Shown: positions 1 through 8,258, counted from the first letter of the stretch. The stretch: 23,524 bases of DNA from an uncultured Lachnospiraceae bacterium (GCA_947565255.1 CANOFI010000009.1:1-23524), one strand, 5' to 3'. Notes: generated by a model from the sequence alone, not told the origin. A program made the numbers and translations.

Positions 1-115
1 TCTTGGAGCCCACCATCTCCTGCACCCGCCTGAACTCCTCCTTCGAGACAATCGCTAAAATACACATGGAAACTACCAGCTCCAGCAATGAAAAACCCTT
101 GTTATTTTCTTTCAT
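1..115 (-). CDS. Prepilin-like protein, 3' part cut by window edge
   Basis: Only the first 38 codons are inside the window. The product starts MKENNKG followed by FSLLELVVSMCILAIV, a class III (type IV) prepilin leader with the cleavage Gly at residue 7, Phe at +1 and Glu at +5. It is the last visible gene of the pilus operon, 24 nt after the stop of the preceding prepilin gene, so it is probably another minor pilin. The hydrophobic stretch is only about 16 residues before it meets the charged sequence SKEEFRRVQEMV, which is short for a pilin helix. The first ~46 bases are also more GC-rich than the rest. It could be a truncated or rearranged pilin, or a real but unusual one; the rest of the gene is needed to decide. 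No strong ribosome-binding site is visible (AGGTCAGGG upstream). Confidence 0.6.
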   Translation of the reverse strand, partial: MKENNKGFSLLELVVSMCILAIVSKEEFRRVQEMVGSK

Positions 116-139
116 TTTTCACACCCTGACCTTTCCATG

Positions 140-619
140 TTAATTCTGAACCGAATGCTTTCCCGTCTTTCTCACAAGCTTAATATATCTCGTCTTATCC
201 TGCCGCTTCACTGTAATCTGCGTACAGTACACCCCGGATGCAATTTCCTTGTAAGAGCCGTCCTTACGGTCATATGTAAGCTTCAAATCCGTCGAACCCT
301 CGATTATCTTTGTATCCGTACCGTCTGAATAAGAAATTTCTATCTCATCATCGCCAATTCTCTTTTTTTCGCCGCTTCCCACCTGAAGAAAATATTCATC
401 TGACTCCTTCCAGATGCGAAGGGAACTGTCTTCCTTACTCATGCACTCAATCTTCGTCGTACCCAGGGCCGTATCGATTTTCTCTATGCAGTCGTTCACA
501 TTCCAGCTACGCCAGTTTAACAGAATTGTGCCGGCACCCACAAACAGAATCACCATCATCGCCATAACAATGATCATCTCCACCAAAGAAAAACCTTTGT
601 TATTTTTTCCCTTATCCAT
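140..619 (-). CDS. Minor prepilin-like protein of the type IV pilus operon
   Basis: A protein of 159 residues that starts MDKGKNNKG and continues FSLVEMIIVMAMMVILFVG, a textbook prepilin signal with cleavage after Gly9 and Glu at +5 of the mature protein. It would be processed by the prepilin peptidase encoded upstream and enter the pilus or its tip. The soluble part has no recognisable family motif beyond a beta-rich pattern. I chose the ATG at 619 because GAGGAGG lies about 5 nt before it; the in-frame ATG at 643 would put that ribosome-binding site inside the gene. It follows the PilX-like gene by 38 nt. It could correspond to a FimT/GspH- or ComGD-like minor pilin, but the family is not certain. 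Confidence 0.8.
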   Translation of the reverse strand: MDKGKNNKGFSLVEMIIVMAMMVILFVGAGTILLNWRSWNVNDCIEKIDTALGTTKIECMSKEDSSLRIWKESDEYFLQVGSGEKKRIGDDEIEISYSDGTDTKIIEGSTDLKLTYDRKDGSYKEIASGVYCTQITVKRQDKTRYIKLVRKTGKHSVQN

Positions 620-657
620 GGCCGCCTCCTCTCTGCTGCACAATCCCAGTCACATGT

Positions 658-2955
658 TTACTGTTTCTTCCAGTTCTGATACGTAACCAAATCAGAAATG
701 CTTATACTGTCTTTGGAGCCTTCTGCTTCCCCGTCTGCACCGCCGGCAAGCAACTGCGGAAAACCCTTCAGATAATTTAATGCCCGGATACCGTCTTCAT
801 TCGCCGCATTCAGCGCTGCCGTCACCATGGCAGGGTCCGATGAAATCGATATCCCGCTGTTTGCAATAATAATTCTACCACCAGCAATAATCATACCGGT
901 AAAATCTGTTTCTACCGTAACATCACCGGATGCAATCACAACTGTCAGCGCCGCATTCGTCTGCACATCGCCGGATGCATCCACTCCGTTTACCTTTACG
1001 GTAGAGCTGTCAATCGTAAAATCACCATTTTTTACAATTGCCGCATACAGGTTTGTGCCGGATGTAACAAACTTCTTTGACTTATTGAGCCCGATTTTTT
1101 TCTTTGCATCCACACTGCTGCCCGTCATATCTTCCACCAGATTGTGATAGACATCCAACGCCTTTTCTGAATCCGACAGCAAATCATAGCTTTTATTCAG
1201 CTTACACCCAAGCGCAAAGAAATTGTTCTGATATGTCTCCTGTTCTACCTTTCTTGCAGATTCGTCCAACGTCTTATTCATATATACATTCGCTCTGTTC
1301 TCTTCGTTTACCACAATATCGCCGCTGTAGTAAAACTCACTGGAACCGGCATTCACCATATCATCCGGAACCTTGATTCCGTATGTTGCATACAAATCCA
1401 GCTGTTCATCAATCCGGCTGGCATTTTTGGCCACACCGGCATAGCTTCCGAAAAATGCGTTGGCATCCTCTTCCGTATCAAATTCCATAAACAAATATAC
1501 CATATTGCTGCCTGTACCGGCCATCGGATAAGATACAGACCGGAATCCATTTACTCCGAGCTGGGATAATGTCTTTCCATACTCAGGCACAACAATATCA
1601 TAGCGCACCATATCCGTCTTCCGGCCTCCCAGCTCACTTAACAGCGCCTGGTATTTTTCAACCGTCATCGGATTGTTTCCGCCGTTACCCGCTCCGGGCG
1701 CCACACAGTTTAACGGCACCATATATGCCACCTGGTTGCTTTTGATGGAAAGCGATTCGCCCATTGGCACATCGGTATTTTTCTCCGCCAGGGAACCATT
1801 CTTTTCCGAAGCCGCCACATAGGCGTGACCGGCAAGCATCATGGAATTCAATCCGGATAAATCAAGCTGTGCCCTGCCGCCGTTGACAAGAATCGCGCTG
1901 CTGTATTTCGCCGGATTTGCATCAATATCCGCACTTTTCCCTTTCAGCGCAGCTGACGACTTCGCGGTATCCAGATCGCCGAATCCGCAATATTTTCCGC
2001 TAAATACAACGCTGGTGCGATTCCCCGTCTTATACATGCTGTTGTTGATTACAAGGTCATTGCTCAGATATACATCGCCGTCTACATTCACCATGCTGCT
2101 GTCAGACACAAAATCCTGTGCCCACACTTCCATATCCGTAATCGTAAGCGCAGAACCCTGGGTAACCTTCAATCCTTTATTTGTTATCAATTTATTCTCT
2201 TTCACAAAATCGGTGCTTGAAAAATCAATTTCCGCCTGGGTCAGGGTACTCCCCTCTTTTCCAAGATAAGCGCTTCCCTTAACATCTACACCCGTCTTAT
2301 TTTCTGCTTTCAATTCTGTATTTGCAATCAGTGCAAAATTCAGGAAATCCATCAGCGCCCCATCCTGGGCAAAATCAATCATCGGATACTTCAGCAAAAT
2401 ATCTGTCTTAATCTCAGACACATAGTCATCTTCCCCGAAATATTTTACCTGGACATCCTTTAAAATAATTCCCTCTTCCTTAAGCACAATCAGATTCTTT
2501 CCATCCTCGGTAGTCATTTTTGCGCCAAGGTTTGTTGTATTATCAAATGGTCTTTTTATAAATTTCTCCAGAAACGCCATTTCATACTGGTCTTCCTCAG
2601 TTGCTTCCTTCAATACACCGCGCAAAATTTTAGCATATTCCTTCCGAAACTCACTCTTGCGGACAGAAATGGTGCTGGATACAGAGGTTTCCATCGTCTT
2701 AATATATGCCTCGGAAAATGCATTCGCAACCTCTGACTGCAATCCTGTACGAATCTCGTCAAGGGCAGTCTCCGCCGTATAAAACGCTTTTTTCCCTTCC
2801 AGATCCGTTGCCCTCATGCGATATGCATATAAAGAAATCGCAAGAAGAATGGATACCATAAGGGAAAGCAGTGCAACCGTAACAATGGTAAACACCATGG
2901 CCGATCCTTTGTTATCTGTCCTTTGTCCCTTCCATTTTCGCCAATTCATTTCCAT
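658..2955 (-). CDS. Large PilX/GspK-like minor pilin, candidate pilus-tip protein
   Basis: About 765 residues. The N terminus reads DNKG then SAMVFTIVTVALLSLMVSIL: a prepilin-like Gly with a hydrophobic helix but no Glu at +5, as in GspK and PilX proteins. It is followed by FYTAETALDEI, close to the YxAE motif typical of PilX-type proteins (family knowledge). The remaining ~700 residues are far larger than an ordinary minor pilin. They end in a Gly/Val/Ile-rich part (for example FTGMIIAGGRIIIANSGI) that resembles the beta-helical repeats seen in PilX-associated C-terminal domains. The gene overlaps the end of the PilV-like gene, so the two are probably translationally coupled. The start is uncertain among ATGs at 2961, 2955 and 2949; the last two each have a purine-rich AAAGG or GAGG 6 nt before them. 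C. difficile PilK is the likely functional counterpart (inference). Confidence 0.75.
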   Translation of the reverse strand: MEMNWRKWKGQRTDNKGSAMVFTIVTVALLSLMVSILLAISLYAYRMRATDLEGKKAFYTAETALDEIRTGLQSEVANAFSEAYIKTMETSVSSTISVRKSEFRKEYAKILRGVLKEATEEDQYEMAFLEKFIKRPFDNTTNLGAKMTTEDGKNLIVLKEEGIILKDVQVKYFGEDDYVSEIKTDILLKYPMIDFAQDGALMDFLNFALIANTELKAENKTGVDVKGSAYLGKEGSTLTQAEIDFSSTDFVKENKLITNKGLKVTQGSALTITDMEVWAQDFVSDSSMVNVDGDVYLSNDLVINNSMYKTGNRTSVVFSGKYCGFGDLDTAKSSAALKGKSADIDANPAKYSSAILVNGGRAQLDLSGLNSMMLAGHAYVAASEKNGSLAEKNTDVPMGESLSIKSNQVAYMVPLNCVAPGAGNGGNNPMTVEKYQALLSELGGRKTDMVRYDIVVPEYGKTLSQLGVNGFRSVSYPMAGTGSNMVYLFMEFDTEEDANAFFGSYAGVAKNASRIDEQLDLYATYGIKVPDDMVNAGSSEFYYSGDIVVNEENRANVYMNKTLDESARKVEQETYQNNFFALGCKLNKSYDLLSDSEKALDVYHNLVEDMTGSSVDAKKKIGLNKSKKFVTSGTNLYAAIVKNGDFTIDSSTVKVNGVDASGDVQTNAALTVVIASGDVTVETDFTGMIIAGGRIIIANSGISISSDPAMVTAALNAANEDGIRALNYLKGFPQLLAGGADGEAEGSKDSISISDLVTYQNWKKQ

Positions 2956-4042
2956 CCTCATCCTTTACAACAACCTCAACCTTATACAACTTATCTTCCA
3001 CAACTTTATGCTCCAGAGTGCTCAGTCCAAATGCTTCCGCAGGCATCAGCGATGCGGTTGCCGCACCTGGCATATCATTCAGCTGAATCTGCCACTTCGA
3101 AGAGTCCGCCTTATCAAACTTCAAATTTGTACGAATCGTCGTAAGCGGTTTATAATCAGAAACATCCGTCCAGTCTTTTAGCCTGAGCGGTTCATCCACT
3201 TTTACATCCACGCGGTATGTCTCTTCTAACGCCGCGTCCGGGGTACCATCCTCCTGTTTTACAAGGTAAACCGTGACCGGCACCAGGCTTTTATTGCGAA
3301 TAATAATTTCTTCTCTTGCGGTTGCCGCACCGTTATTATAAAGCGGATCAAAAAAGATATATAACGCCCTTAAATTATCATCCTTCCCGGAGGCATCCCG
3401 GTATATATAGGAATTCGTCGTCTCCCTGTAAGGGGGCTTTGCTCCGTAGGTATATTCTATGGATATCTGTGCACTCAGAATCTTACCGCCATGTCCATCG
3501 TCGCTCTTTTCAATGCTGAGAACTGTTTTCTTCTTCATATAATCCGCTGCATTGGTATCCGCAAACGTATCCGCCGCCACCTTCGCCGCATTTTTAATCG
3601 GCATATAGGCTCCGTCGTAACTGCTGTTCATCGCAAAAATCTGTGCCTGTTCCTTGTCATTAAACTGATACACCTTCTCCGATTCGCCTTCTGCTTTTTT
3701 ATATTCCTGGGCATCGAGTGTCGCCGTAACCGTATACTTGTTTCCGCCCACCACCTGGTTTTTATACGTAATCACATATTGACCAGACGCTTTGTGCGTA
3801 TCATCTACCGTCTTATCCCCTTCGTCTTTCAGCAGGGTTTTCAATGCAGTGCCCTTCACTTCCTCCATAATATTCTGCCCTGCCGTCGTCGCCGACAATA
3901 CGCGCTGCGACTTGCCATTTGTCCTTGCCGAACTGACAAATGCGCCTAAAATCGGTGCCACAACAAATGCCAGAATTACAACTGCTATAATCAGTTCAAT
4001 CAGGGAAAACCCTTCATTGTTCTGCTGTATCCTCTTTTTCAC
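2912..4042 (-). CDS. Large PilV-like prepilin
   Basis: A 376-residue protein from a GTG start: VKKRIQQNNEG then FSLIELIIAVVILAFVV, a clear type IV prepilin leader (cleavage Gly11, Glu at +5). The following ATTAGQNIMEEVKG resembles the region just after the helix in PilV/GspI-type pilins (AxxlAqnlmE). I chose the GTG at 4042 because GGAGGAG stands 8 nt before it; the longer reading frame from 4108 has no comparable site and would give an untypically long leader. The C-terminal ~300 residues are an extra domain of unknown fold with many Lys/Asp/Thr, including an EEIIIRNKSLVPVTVYLVKQ segment. It lies between pilO and the PilX-like gene and overlaps the latter, which fits a shared minor-pilin tip complex. 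Confidence 0.78.
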   Translation of the reverse strand: MKKRIQQNNEGFSLIELIIAVVILAFVVAPILGAFVSSARTNGKSQRVLSATTAGQNIMEEVKGTALKTLLKDEGDKTVDDTHKASGQYVITYKNQVVGGNKYTVTATLDAQEYKKAEGESEKVYQFNDKEQAQIFAMNSSYDGAYMPIKNAAKVAADTFADTNAADYMKKKTVLSIEKSDDGHGGKILSAQISIEYTYGAKPPYRETTNSYIYRDASGKDDNLRALYIFFDPLYNNGAATAREEIIIRNKSLVPVTVYLVKQEDGTPDAALEETYRVDVKVDEPLRLKDWTDVSDYKPLTTIRTNLKFDKADSSKWQIQLNDMPGAATASLMPAEAFGLSTLEHKVVEDKLYKVEVVVKDEDGNELAKMEGTKDR

Positions 4043-4129
4043 TGATGTGGCTCCTCCTTTCTGAATCCTGCCGAAATGTATCTGTAAATTACATTCCATC
4101 AACCGCACCTGTCTGTTTTTCTAACCACA

Positions 4130-4759
4130 CTAATTAAAAATATCCAGTCTTGAGCCGGGTATTGTAACACCTGTGTAAGGTTTTTCATATGTCTGTCCCT
4201 CGCCTTTTACCTTAAACAGGTCCATCGTTATATTTCCAACAAGCAGACCCGTTTCTTCATCGCTTGTCAGTGTCATCGCTACAATATTTCTTTTCAGAGG
4301 AAAATTCATCATCTTATCAATAATGGACAGTGTCTCAGTATAATTCCCGCCAAATACCATCTGCGCCTGGGTTACATACATTTTTTTCTGGCGTTTGCCC
4401 TTGCCAACCGCATACATTTGCGTTTGTTCGCCGATGGTAACATCTGTCACGCCTACCAGACAATCCGTCTCCAGCTCTCTGGCATACATAAAAATATTCT
4501 CTTCCTTCACATCCTCCGGAAAATTTACTGTAATCCGCCCTATTGCATCATAATAGCTGTTTGTCTCCCTCTCATATGTTTTCATACTCTTTTCGTAATT
4601 TCTTAAAACGCTTACTTCACTCTCTAACTTTTTCACTTCGCTCTGCGCTTCGTCCAGCTCTGACTGCTTATTGGTAAAATACAGAAAATACACCGCTATG
4701 ATAAGCAGTACTCCAACAATATATAAAAGTGTTCTCTGGTCTTTTCTCGAAAATTTCAT
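4130..4759 (-). CDS. pilO: Type IV pilus inner-membrane protein PilO
   Basis: A 209-residue bitopic protein: short basic cytoplasmic end, one membrane helix (about residues 11-28, LLYIVGVLLIIAVYFLYF), a predicted coiled coil (about 30-62, SELDEAQSEVKKLESEVSVL), then a mixed alpha/beta domain. This is the PilO/GspM-type architecture; PilO pairs with PilN to form the alignment subcomplex linking the cytoplasmic PilM ring to the pilus. Position supports the call: it follows pilMN by 11 nt, with GGAGG 6 nt before the ATG. Sequence motifs in PilO are weak, so the assignment rests mainly on architecture and order. Confidence 0.8.
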   Translation of the reverse strand: MKFSRKDQRTLLYIVGVLLIIAVYFLYFTNKQSELDEAQSEVKKLESEVSVLRNYEKSMKTYERETNSYYDAIGRITVNFPEDVKEENIFMYARELETDCLVGVTDVTIGEQTQMYAVGKGKRQKKMYVTQAQMVFGGNYTETLSIIDKMMNFPLKRNIVAMTLTSDEETGLLVGNITMDLFKVKGEGQTYEKPYTGVTIPGSRLDIFN

Positions 4760-4770
4760 TTTTCCGCCTC

Positions 4771-6594
4771 CTATTCCGCTTCTGCGGCCTGGTCATCCGA
4801 AGCATCTCCATCTGCTCCTTCGTCCGTACCCTCATTCGTCTCTGAAGCCCCGGTATCCGAGTCATCCCCATCTGCTTTTTTGTTTTCCTCCGAAGTCACG
4901 ATACTTGCAATTTTCTCTGCTGTTTCCTCATCCACTACCCCTGAAAGAACCATTTTCGTAACTTTTTCTACTTCTTCGTCGCTTACCGACTTACTATATG
5001 TACAGACAATTGTTGCCGTCACCTTCGGAATTCCCGCCTCGTCAATCGTATGCTGCAGTCCGGAACAGGACAGTGTCCCGATTGTTTCACATTCCCGAAG
5101 CTGTATAATAAATTCAGACAGGCTTTCCTTGGTACCCGCAGCAACACTCATTGTAATGCCTTCCGCTGTAGTTGAAAAATTTTCAAAACGCAAATCAGAA
5201 GGAATGTGCTCCTCTATCTCTGTAAAAAAGGTTCGCAGTGCATCTACCGGCGAACTGGTAAGTAAATACATCGTTATACATTGTGTCAGCTCTTCCCTGG
5301 CCGCATTACAATTATCGTACACTTTTTTTGCAGGCTGCAGCTGTGCAACCTGTCCCTTCAAATTATCCTTCTCCTCCGACAGCATATAAGAGCGGACCAT
5401 ACACCAGCCAATCATCGCCACAGAAGCCAGCGCACAAATTCCGAAAACAAGACCTGCCGTTGCCAGCGATACTTCATCCTCTGCCCTTGCCTCACTTCCC
5501 GTAAACTGGAACCCCAACGGGTCAAATGTTGCTCCCATAGCCGTGACATACTCAGAAATCTTAATTCCGCCTTCCTCTGTAATCCGGCCGTAATTTACCC
5601 CCGGAAAATTCTGGAAAGGCGTCACCTTGATGCCAAGCTCATTTGTCATCAGTTTGCTTAAACCGCTTAAATCCGCACCAAGCCCAATCAGGCGGACATG
5701 GCGGATGTCTACTTCCGCATTCCGTGAAATATAATAATCCAGCACACGCCCGATATTACCAATCAGCATCCGTAAGGACTCCGTAATTTCCGCACGTGCA
5801 TTTGCAATATCATCATTCACATCCTCTTCCTCTTCGTAGCCCTCTTCCACATCAATATGACGCCGGATACAGGTTTTCCGTCTCATAATCTGCAGTGCGT
5901 CGGCATAAGAAAGATCCGTTCCATATACATTAGTCTCAATCATCGTCTCCACGGTCTCTTCAATCCCGTATGCAACATTACGCTGTAAATCTACTTTTCC
6001 CTGGCGCATAACCGTAATCATCGAACTGCTCTCATCTACTTTAATTAATACCGTATCTTCCTCGGTTACGCCCTTTTTCATGACCTGCCCGATGCTGTTT
6101 CCCACATAATCAATGGCTGCGATCGTCAGCCCGCAGTCCTCTGCCAGACGCTCATATGTTTTCACCAAATCATTCGGCACAGCCAGCACCGTCAGCTTAT
6201 GATATTTATCCTCTTTTGTATTTACTGTCTCCGTAATACGGTGTACCAGCTGGTACTGTGCCAGGTCCACCGGGAAATATTCTGAGGAATTTGCCATCAG
6301 CATTGCGGATATTTTATTTTCCTTCACCATCGGTATCTGCACATCACGGCTGGCAATACGGCCGGAATTTACCGTAAATATTACTTTCTTTGTACGGACA
6401 CCGAAATGCATAATCGCGCCCCGGAGCAGATTACAGAAATTCTCGTCCTGGCGGACCATACCGTCCTCCAATACTCCAACCGGCGTTTCAAAACTAAAAC
6501 AGGTATAAACCTTCGGATTTTTCGTCTTGTAATCCATTTCTACCGCACGAGTTATACTCTTACCGATCTCAATACTGATAACCCTATTTGCCAT
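4771..6594 (-). CDS. pilMN: Fused PilM-PilN type IV pilus assembly protein
   Basis: A 607-residue fusion. Residues ~1-358 are an actin-like PilM domain: it starts VISIEIGKSITRAVEM, has the YFPVDLAQYQL segment, and ends near VRLIGLGADLSGL and ISEYVTAMGA. Residues ~375-402 form one membrane helix (LATAGLVFGICALASVAMIG), a coiled-coil-like stretch follows (407-440), and residues ~445-535 match the PilN periplasmic fold (IEEHIPSDLRFENFS resembles the PilN LP-G-V region). In most bacteria PilM and PilN are separate and PilN docks through an N-terminal INLLP-like peptide; I see no such peptide, as expected if the link is covalent. Such fusions are known from C. difficile (pilMN). Residues ~568-607 are a very acidic tail. 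The ATG at 6594 has AGAGG 8 nt upstream. Confidence 0.88.
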   Translation of the reverse strand: MANRVISIEIGKSITRAVEMDYKTKNPKVYTCFSFETPVGVLEDGMVRQDENFCNLLRGAIMHFGVRTKKVIFTVNSGRIASRDVQIPMVKENKISAMLMANSSEYFPVDLAQYQLVHRITETVNTKEDKYHKLTVLAVPNDLVKTYERLAEDCGLTIAAIDYVGNSIGQVMKKGVTEEDTVLIKVDESSSMITVMRQGKVDLQRNVAYGIEETVETMIETNVYGTDLSYADALQIMRRKTCIRRHIDVEEGYEEEEDVNDDIANARAEITESLRMLIGNIGRVLDYYISRNAEVDIRHVRLIGLGADLSGLSKLMTNELGIKVTPFQNFPGVNYGRITEEGGIKISEYVTAMGATFDPLGFQFTGSEARAEDEVSLATAGLVFGICALASVAMIGWCMVRSYMLSEEKDNLKGQVAQLQPAKKVYDNCNAAREELTQCITMYLLTSSPVDALRTFFTEIEEHIPSDLRFENFSTTAEGITMSVAAGTKESLSEFIIQLRECETIGTLSCSGLQHTIDEAGIPKVTATIVCTYSKSVSDEEVEKVTKMVLSGVVDEETAEKIASIVTSEENKKADGDDSDTGASETNEGTDEGADGDASDDQAAEAE

Positions 6595-6675
6595 CTCTTT
6601 TTCCTCTACTTTCCCTGATATTATCTGTTCTCTTTTTGTTCTCTTTCTCGTTTATCTTCAATCATCTATTTTAAA

Positions 6676-6708
6676 CTATAAGTCTGTCCTTTCTGTTTAC
6701 ACTTATAG
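6676..6708 (-). repeat. Inverted repeat between pilD and pilMN
   Basis: CTATAAGT at 6676-6683 pairs perfectly with ACTTATAG at 6701-6708, leaving a 17-nt loop. It lies in the 141-nt gap between pilD (stop at 6736) and pilMN (start at 6594). The stem is AT-rich and weak and no U-tract follows it on the minus strand, so it is not an evident terminator. It could be an operator or an RNA-processing site, or chance. Confidence 0.35.
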
Positions 6709-6735
6709 ACATTCTCTCATTCATCCACGGTTTTA

Positions 6736-7506
6736 TCAAAACATGCCAAAATACCAGTTCATCAGCGAATCGCCCCACAGCGCGGCAATCAGAATACCGC
6801 CTGATAAATACGGCCCCATGGCAAGAACACGGTCCGCCTTTGACACTTTCATCCGCACCACATGAATCACAGCGCCCAAAATACAGCCAGCGGCAAACGC
6901 AAATATAATCCGTTTCCATCCTAACAACAGTCCCGCCGCCGCCATAAGCTTAACGTCCCCGCCGCCAATTGCTCTCCCCCTGCTGGCAAGAAGCAAAAGC
7001 TCCAGCAAAACGCTGACTGCAAAAAATCCAATCACATAAGTCGCCCAGTTGGAATAATCAAGAACAAGCCTTGCCATTCCCAAACAAAAAATAAACACAT
7101 TAAATCCGAAAGGAATCTCGTATGTCCTCCAGTCAATGACACTCAGTGCAAGCAGCGCCGAGAACATAAAACAATACAGGATGCCCACCAGAAGTGTATT
7201 CACTGTGCCAAATCCATTGACACAAAAAATCATCACATATCCGATTCCATTCAGAGCTTCAATCACAGGATACTGTATGGAAACACGCTTTTTGCATTTC
7301 CGGCACTTTCCGCCGAGCGCAATCCAACTGACCAGCGGTATCAAATCATACCACTTCAACTGATAGCCGCAGCTCATACAGTGGGAACGGACCTTCACTA
7401 TACTTTCGTTCTCGGGAATACGGTAAATGCAGACGTTCAAAAAACTGCCGATTACAATTCCAAACAAAAATACCGCCGTGCAAATTCCAACATACATCCC
7501 TGTCAT
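6736..7506 (-). CDS. pilD: Prepilin peptidase (A24 aspartic protease)
   Basis: About 256 residues, all the hallmarks of a bifunctional PilD/GspO enzyme. GSFLNVCIYRIP near the N terminus is followed by the cytosolic zinc loop with two CxxC pairs (HCMSCG and CRKCKK), as in peptidases that also N-methylate the mature pilin. The two catalytic aspartates are visible in LSVIDWRTYEIP and in the GxGD motif GGGDVKLMAAAGL. Multiple membrane helices follow. It removes the leader from the prepilins encoded around it. I chose the ATG at 7506 (MTGMYVGI, with AAGGA 9 nt upstream); the frame is open to a GTG at 7560, but that start has a GAGGAG almost touching it. The gene follows the pilins after a hairpin. 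Confidence 0.95.
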   Translation of the reverse strand: MTGMYVGICTAVFLFGIVIGSFLNVCIYRIPENESIVKVRSHCMSCGYQLKWYDLIPLVSWIALGGKCRKCKKRVSIQYPVIEALNGIGYVMIFCVNGFGTVNTLLVGILYCFMFSALLALSVIDWRTYEIPFGFNVFIFCLGMARLVLDYSNWATYVIGFFAVSVLLELLLLASRGRAIGGGDVKLMAAAGLLLGWKRIIFAFAAGCILGAVIHVVRMKVSKADRVLAMGPYLSGGILIAALWGDSLMNWYFGMF

Positions 7507-7644
7507 AGCTTCTGTTCCTTCCATTCCTTTTGCAGGCCAGAGCATCCCTTGGCCTGTCACACTCCTCTACTGCTATTTTCTCTTTTTCCTATTCACGCTG
7601 CCCTCCGGGACACGATTCCTTCTATGTAACATATTGTCACAATT

Positions 7645-7675
7645 GGCTGGCACAGCAAAAAAGCATGTGCCAGCC
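7645..7675 (-). repeat. Strong hairpin between major pilin and pilD
   Basis: GGCTGGCACA at 7645-7654 and TGTGCCAGCC at 7666-7675 form a perfect 10-bp stem with an 11-nt loop. It lies 45 nt beyond the stop of the second pilin gene (7721) on the minus strand. No U-run follows the stem (the T-run is in the loop), so it looks less like a full terminator than a 3'-end stabiliser, processing site or partial attenuator that keeps pilin mRNA in excess over pilD and later genes. Confidence 0.55.
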
Positions 7676-7720
7676 GCAGGAACCATAGGGTTCATGTCCT
7701 GTCTATGACATAGTAAGGAA

Positions 7721-8158
7721 TTATTTTTTGTACTTCGACTTCATGTCTACGGATCCACCCGAAGAAGATACTGTGCACTCTCCATTCTTGTCAATCTTAA
7801 TCGAAACTGTACCCCACTCTTTGGATTTCAGTTTTACATCGCCAATTGTAACCTTTGCATTTTTCAGGCAGTCTTCAATTTCTGTACCTGTCTGTGATTT
7901 AATTGAGCCAGCGCTTGTTGTAATCTCAATCTCGCCTGCACCTGAGATTCCCAAATTAGTGTCTGCAACACCAACCTGAATCGCATTCACAATCTCTTCT
8001 ACCGTTGTTAAGTCAGCTGACTGTCTGGACTCTTCCACATACTTGATGAACTGTGGTGCAAGAATAGCAATCAGCACTGCCATAATTGCAATAACAATGA
8101 TTAACTCAACTAAGGAGAAACCTTTGTTATTCTTTTTTGCTTCCTGTAATCTTTCCAT
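7721..8158 (-). CDS. Major type IV pilin candidate (second of tandem pair)
   Basis: A 145-residue prepilin: MERLQEAKKNNKG then FSLVELIIVIAIMAVLIAILAP, with cleavage after Gly13 and Glu at +5. The size, the long N-terminal helix with SRQSADL after it, and the lack of extra domains fit a major pilin. Two cysteines (C97, C128) near the C terminus could form the disulfide that encloses the D-region of many type IV pilins. It is about 58% identical (my hand count, 78 of the first 134 residues, no gaps) to the gene just upstream and shares both cysteines. AGGAG lies 9 nt before the ATG. Which of the two is the main structural subunit cannot be told from the sequence. Confidence 0.88.
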   Translation of the reverse strand: MERLQEAKKNNKGFSLVELIIVIAIMAVLIAILAPQFIKYVEESRQSADLTTVEEIVNAIQVGVADTNLGISGAGEIEITTSAGSIKSQTGTEIEDCLKNAKVTIGDVKLKSKEWGTVSIKIDKNGECTVSSSGGSVDMKSKYKK

Positions 8159-8199
8159 AATTACCCGCTCCTTTTCCCTTTATTATATGTTTTTGGTTC

Positions 8200-8214
8200 G
8201 GGAGAAGCTCTCCC
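8200..8214 (-). repeat. Short hairpin between the two pilin genes
   Basis: GGGAGAAGCTCTCCC is a compact 6-bp GC-rich stem with a 3-nt loop in the 100-nt gap between the pilins. It lacks a U-tract on the minus strand. A TATAAT lies just downstream on that strand (8187-8182) but without a recognisable -35 at the right distance. It may trim or stabilise the mRNA of the first pilin. Confidence 0.4.
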
Positions 8215-8258
8215 ATTTATCTAAAAACAGGTGTGCCCTATTCACATCTGTCTTTATT

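Noticed and set aside
619..643. Longer N-terminus for the small prepilin from the ATG at 643
   Set aside because: The GAGGAGG ribosome-binding site would fall inside the gene, and the inner ATG gives a normal prepilin leader.
3491..3949. Open plus-strand frame of about 150 codons opposite the PilV-like gene
   Set aside because: It is antisense to a clear coding gene, rich in His/Arg/Ile in a low-complexity way, and has no family resemblance; a shadow frame.
4043..4108. Longer PilV-like protein from the ATG at 4108
   Set aside because: It would add 22 residues before a normal leader and has no good ribosome-binding site; the GTG at 4042 does.
8182..8210. Separate promoter for the second pilin gene (TATAAT at 8187-8182)
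   Set aside because: The bases 17 nt upstream read GAGCTT and lie in the hairpin; no usable -35. Too weak to list as a promoter.
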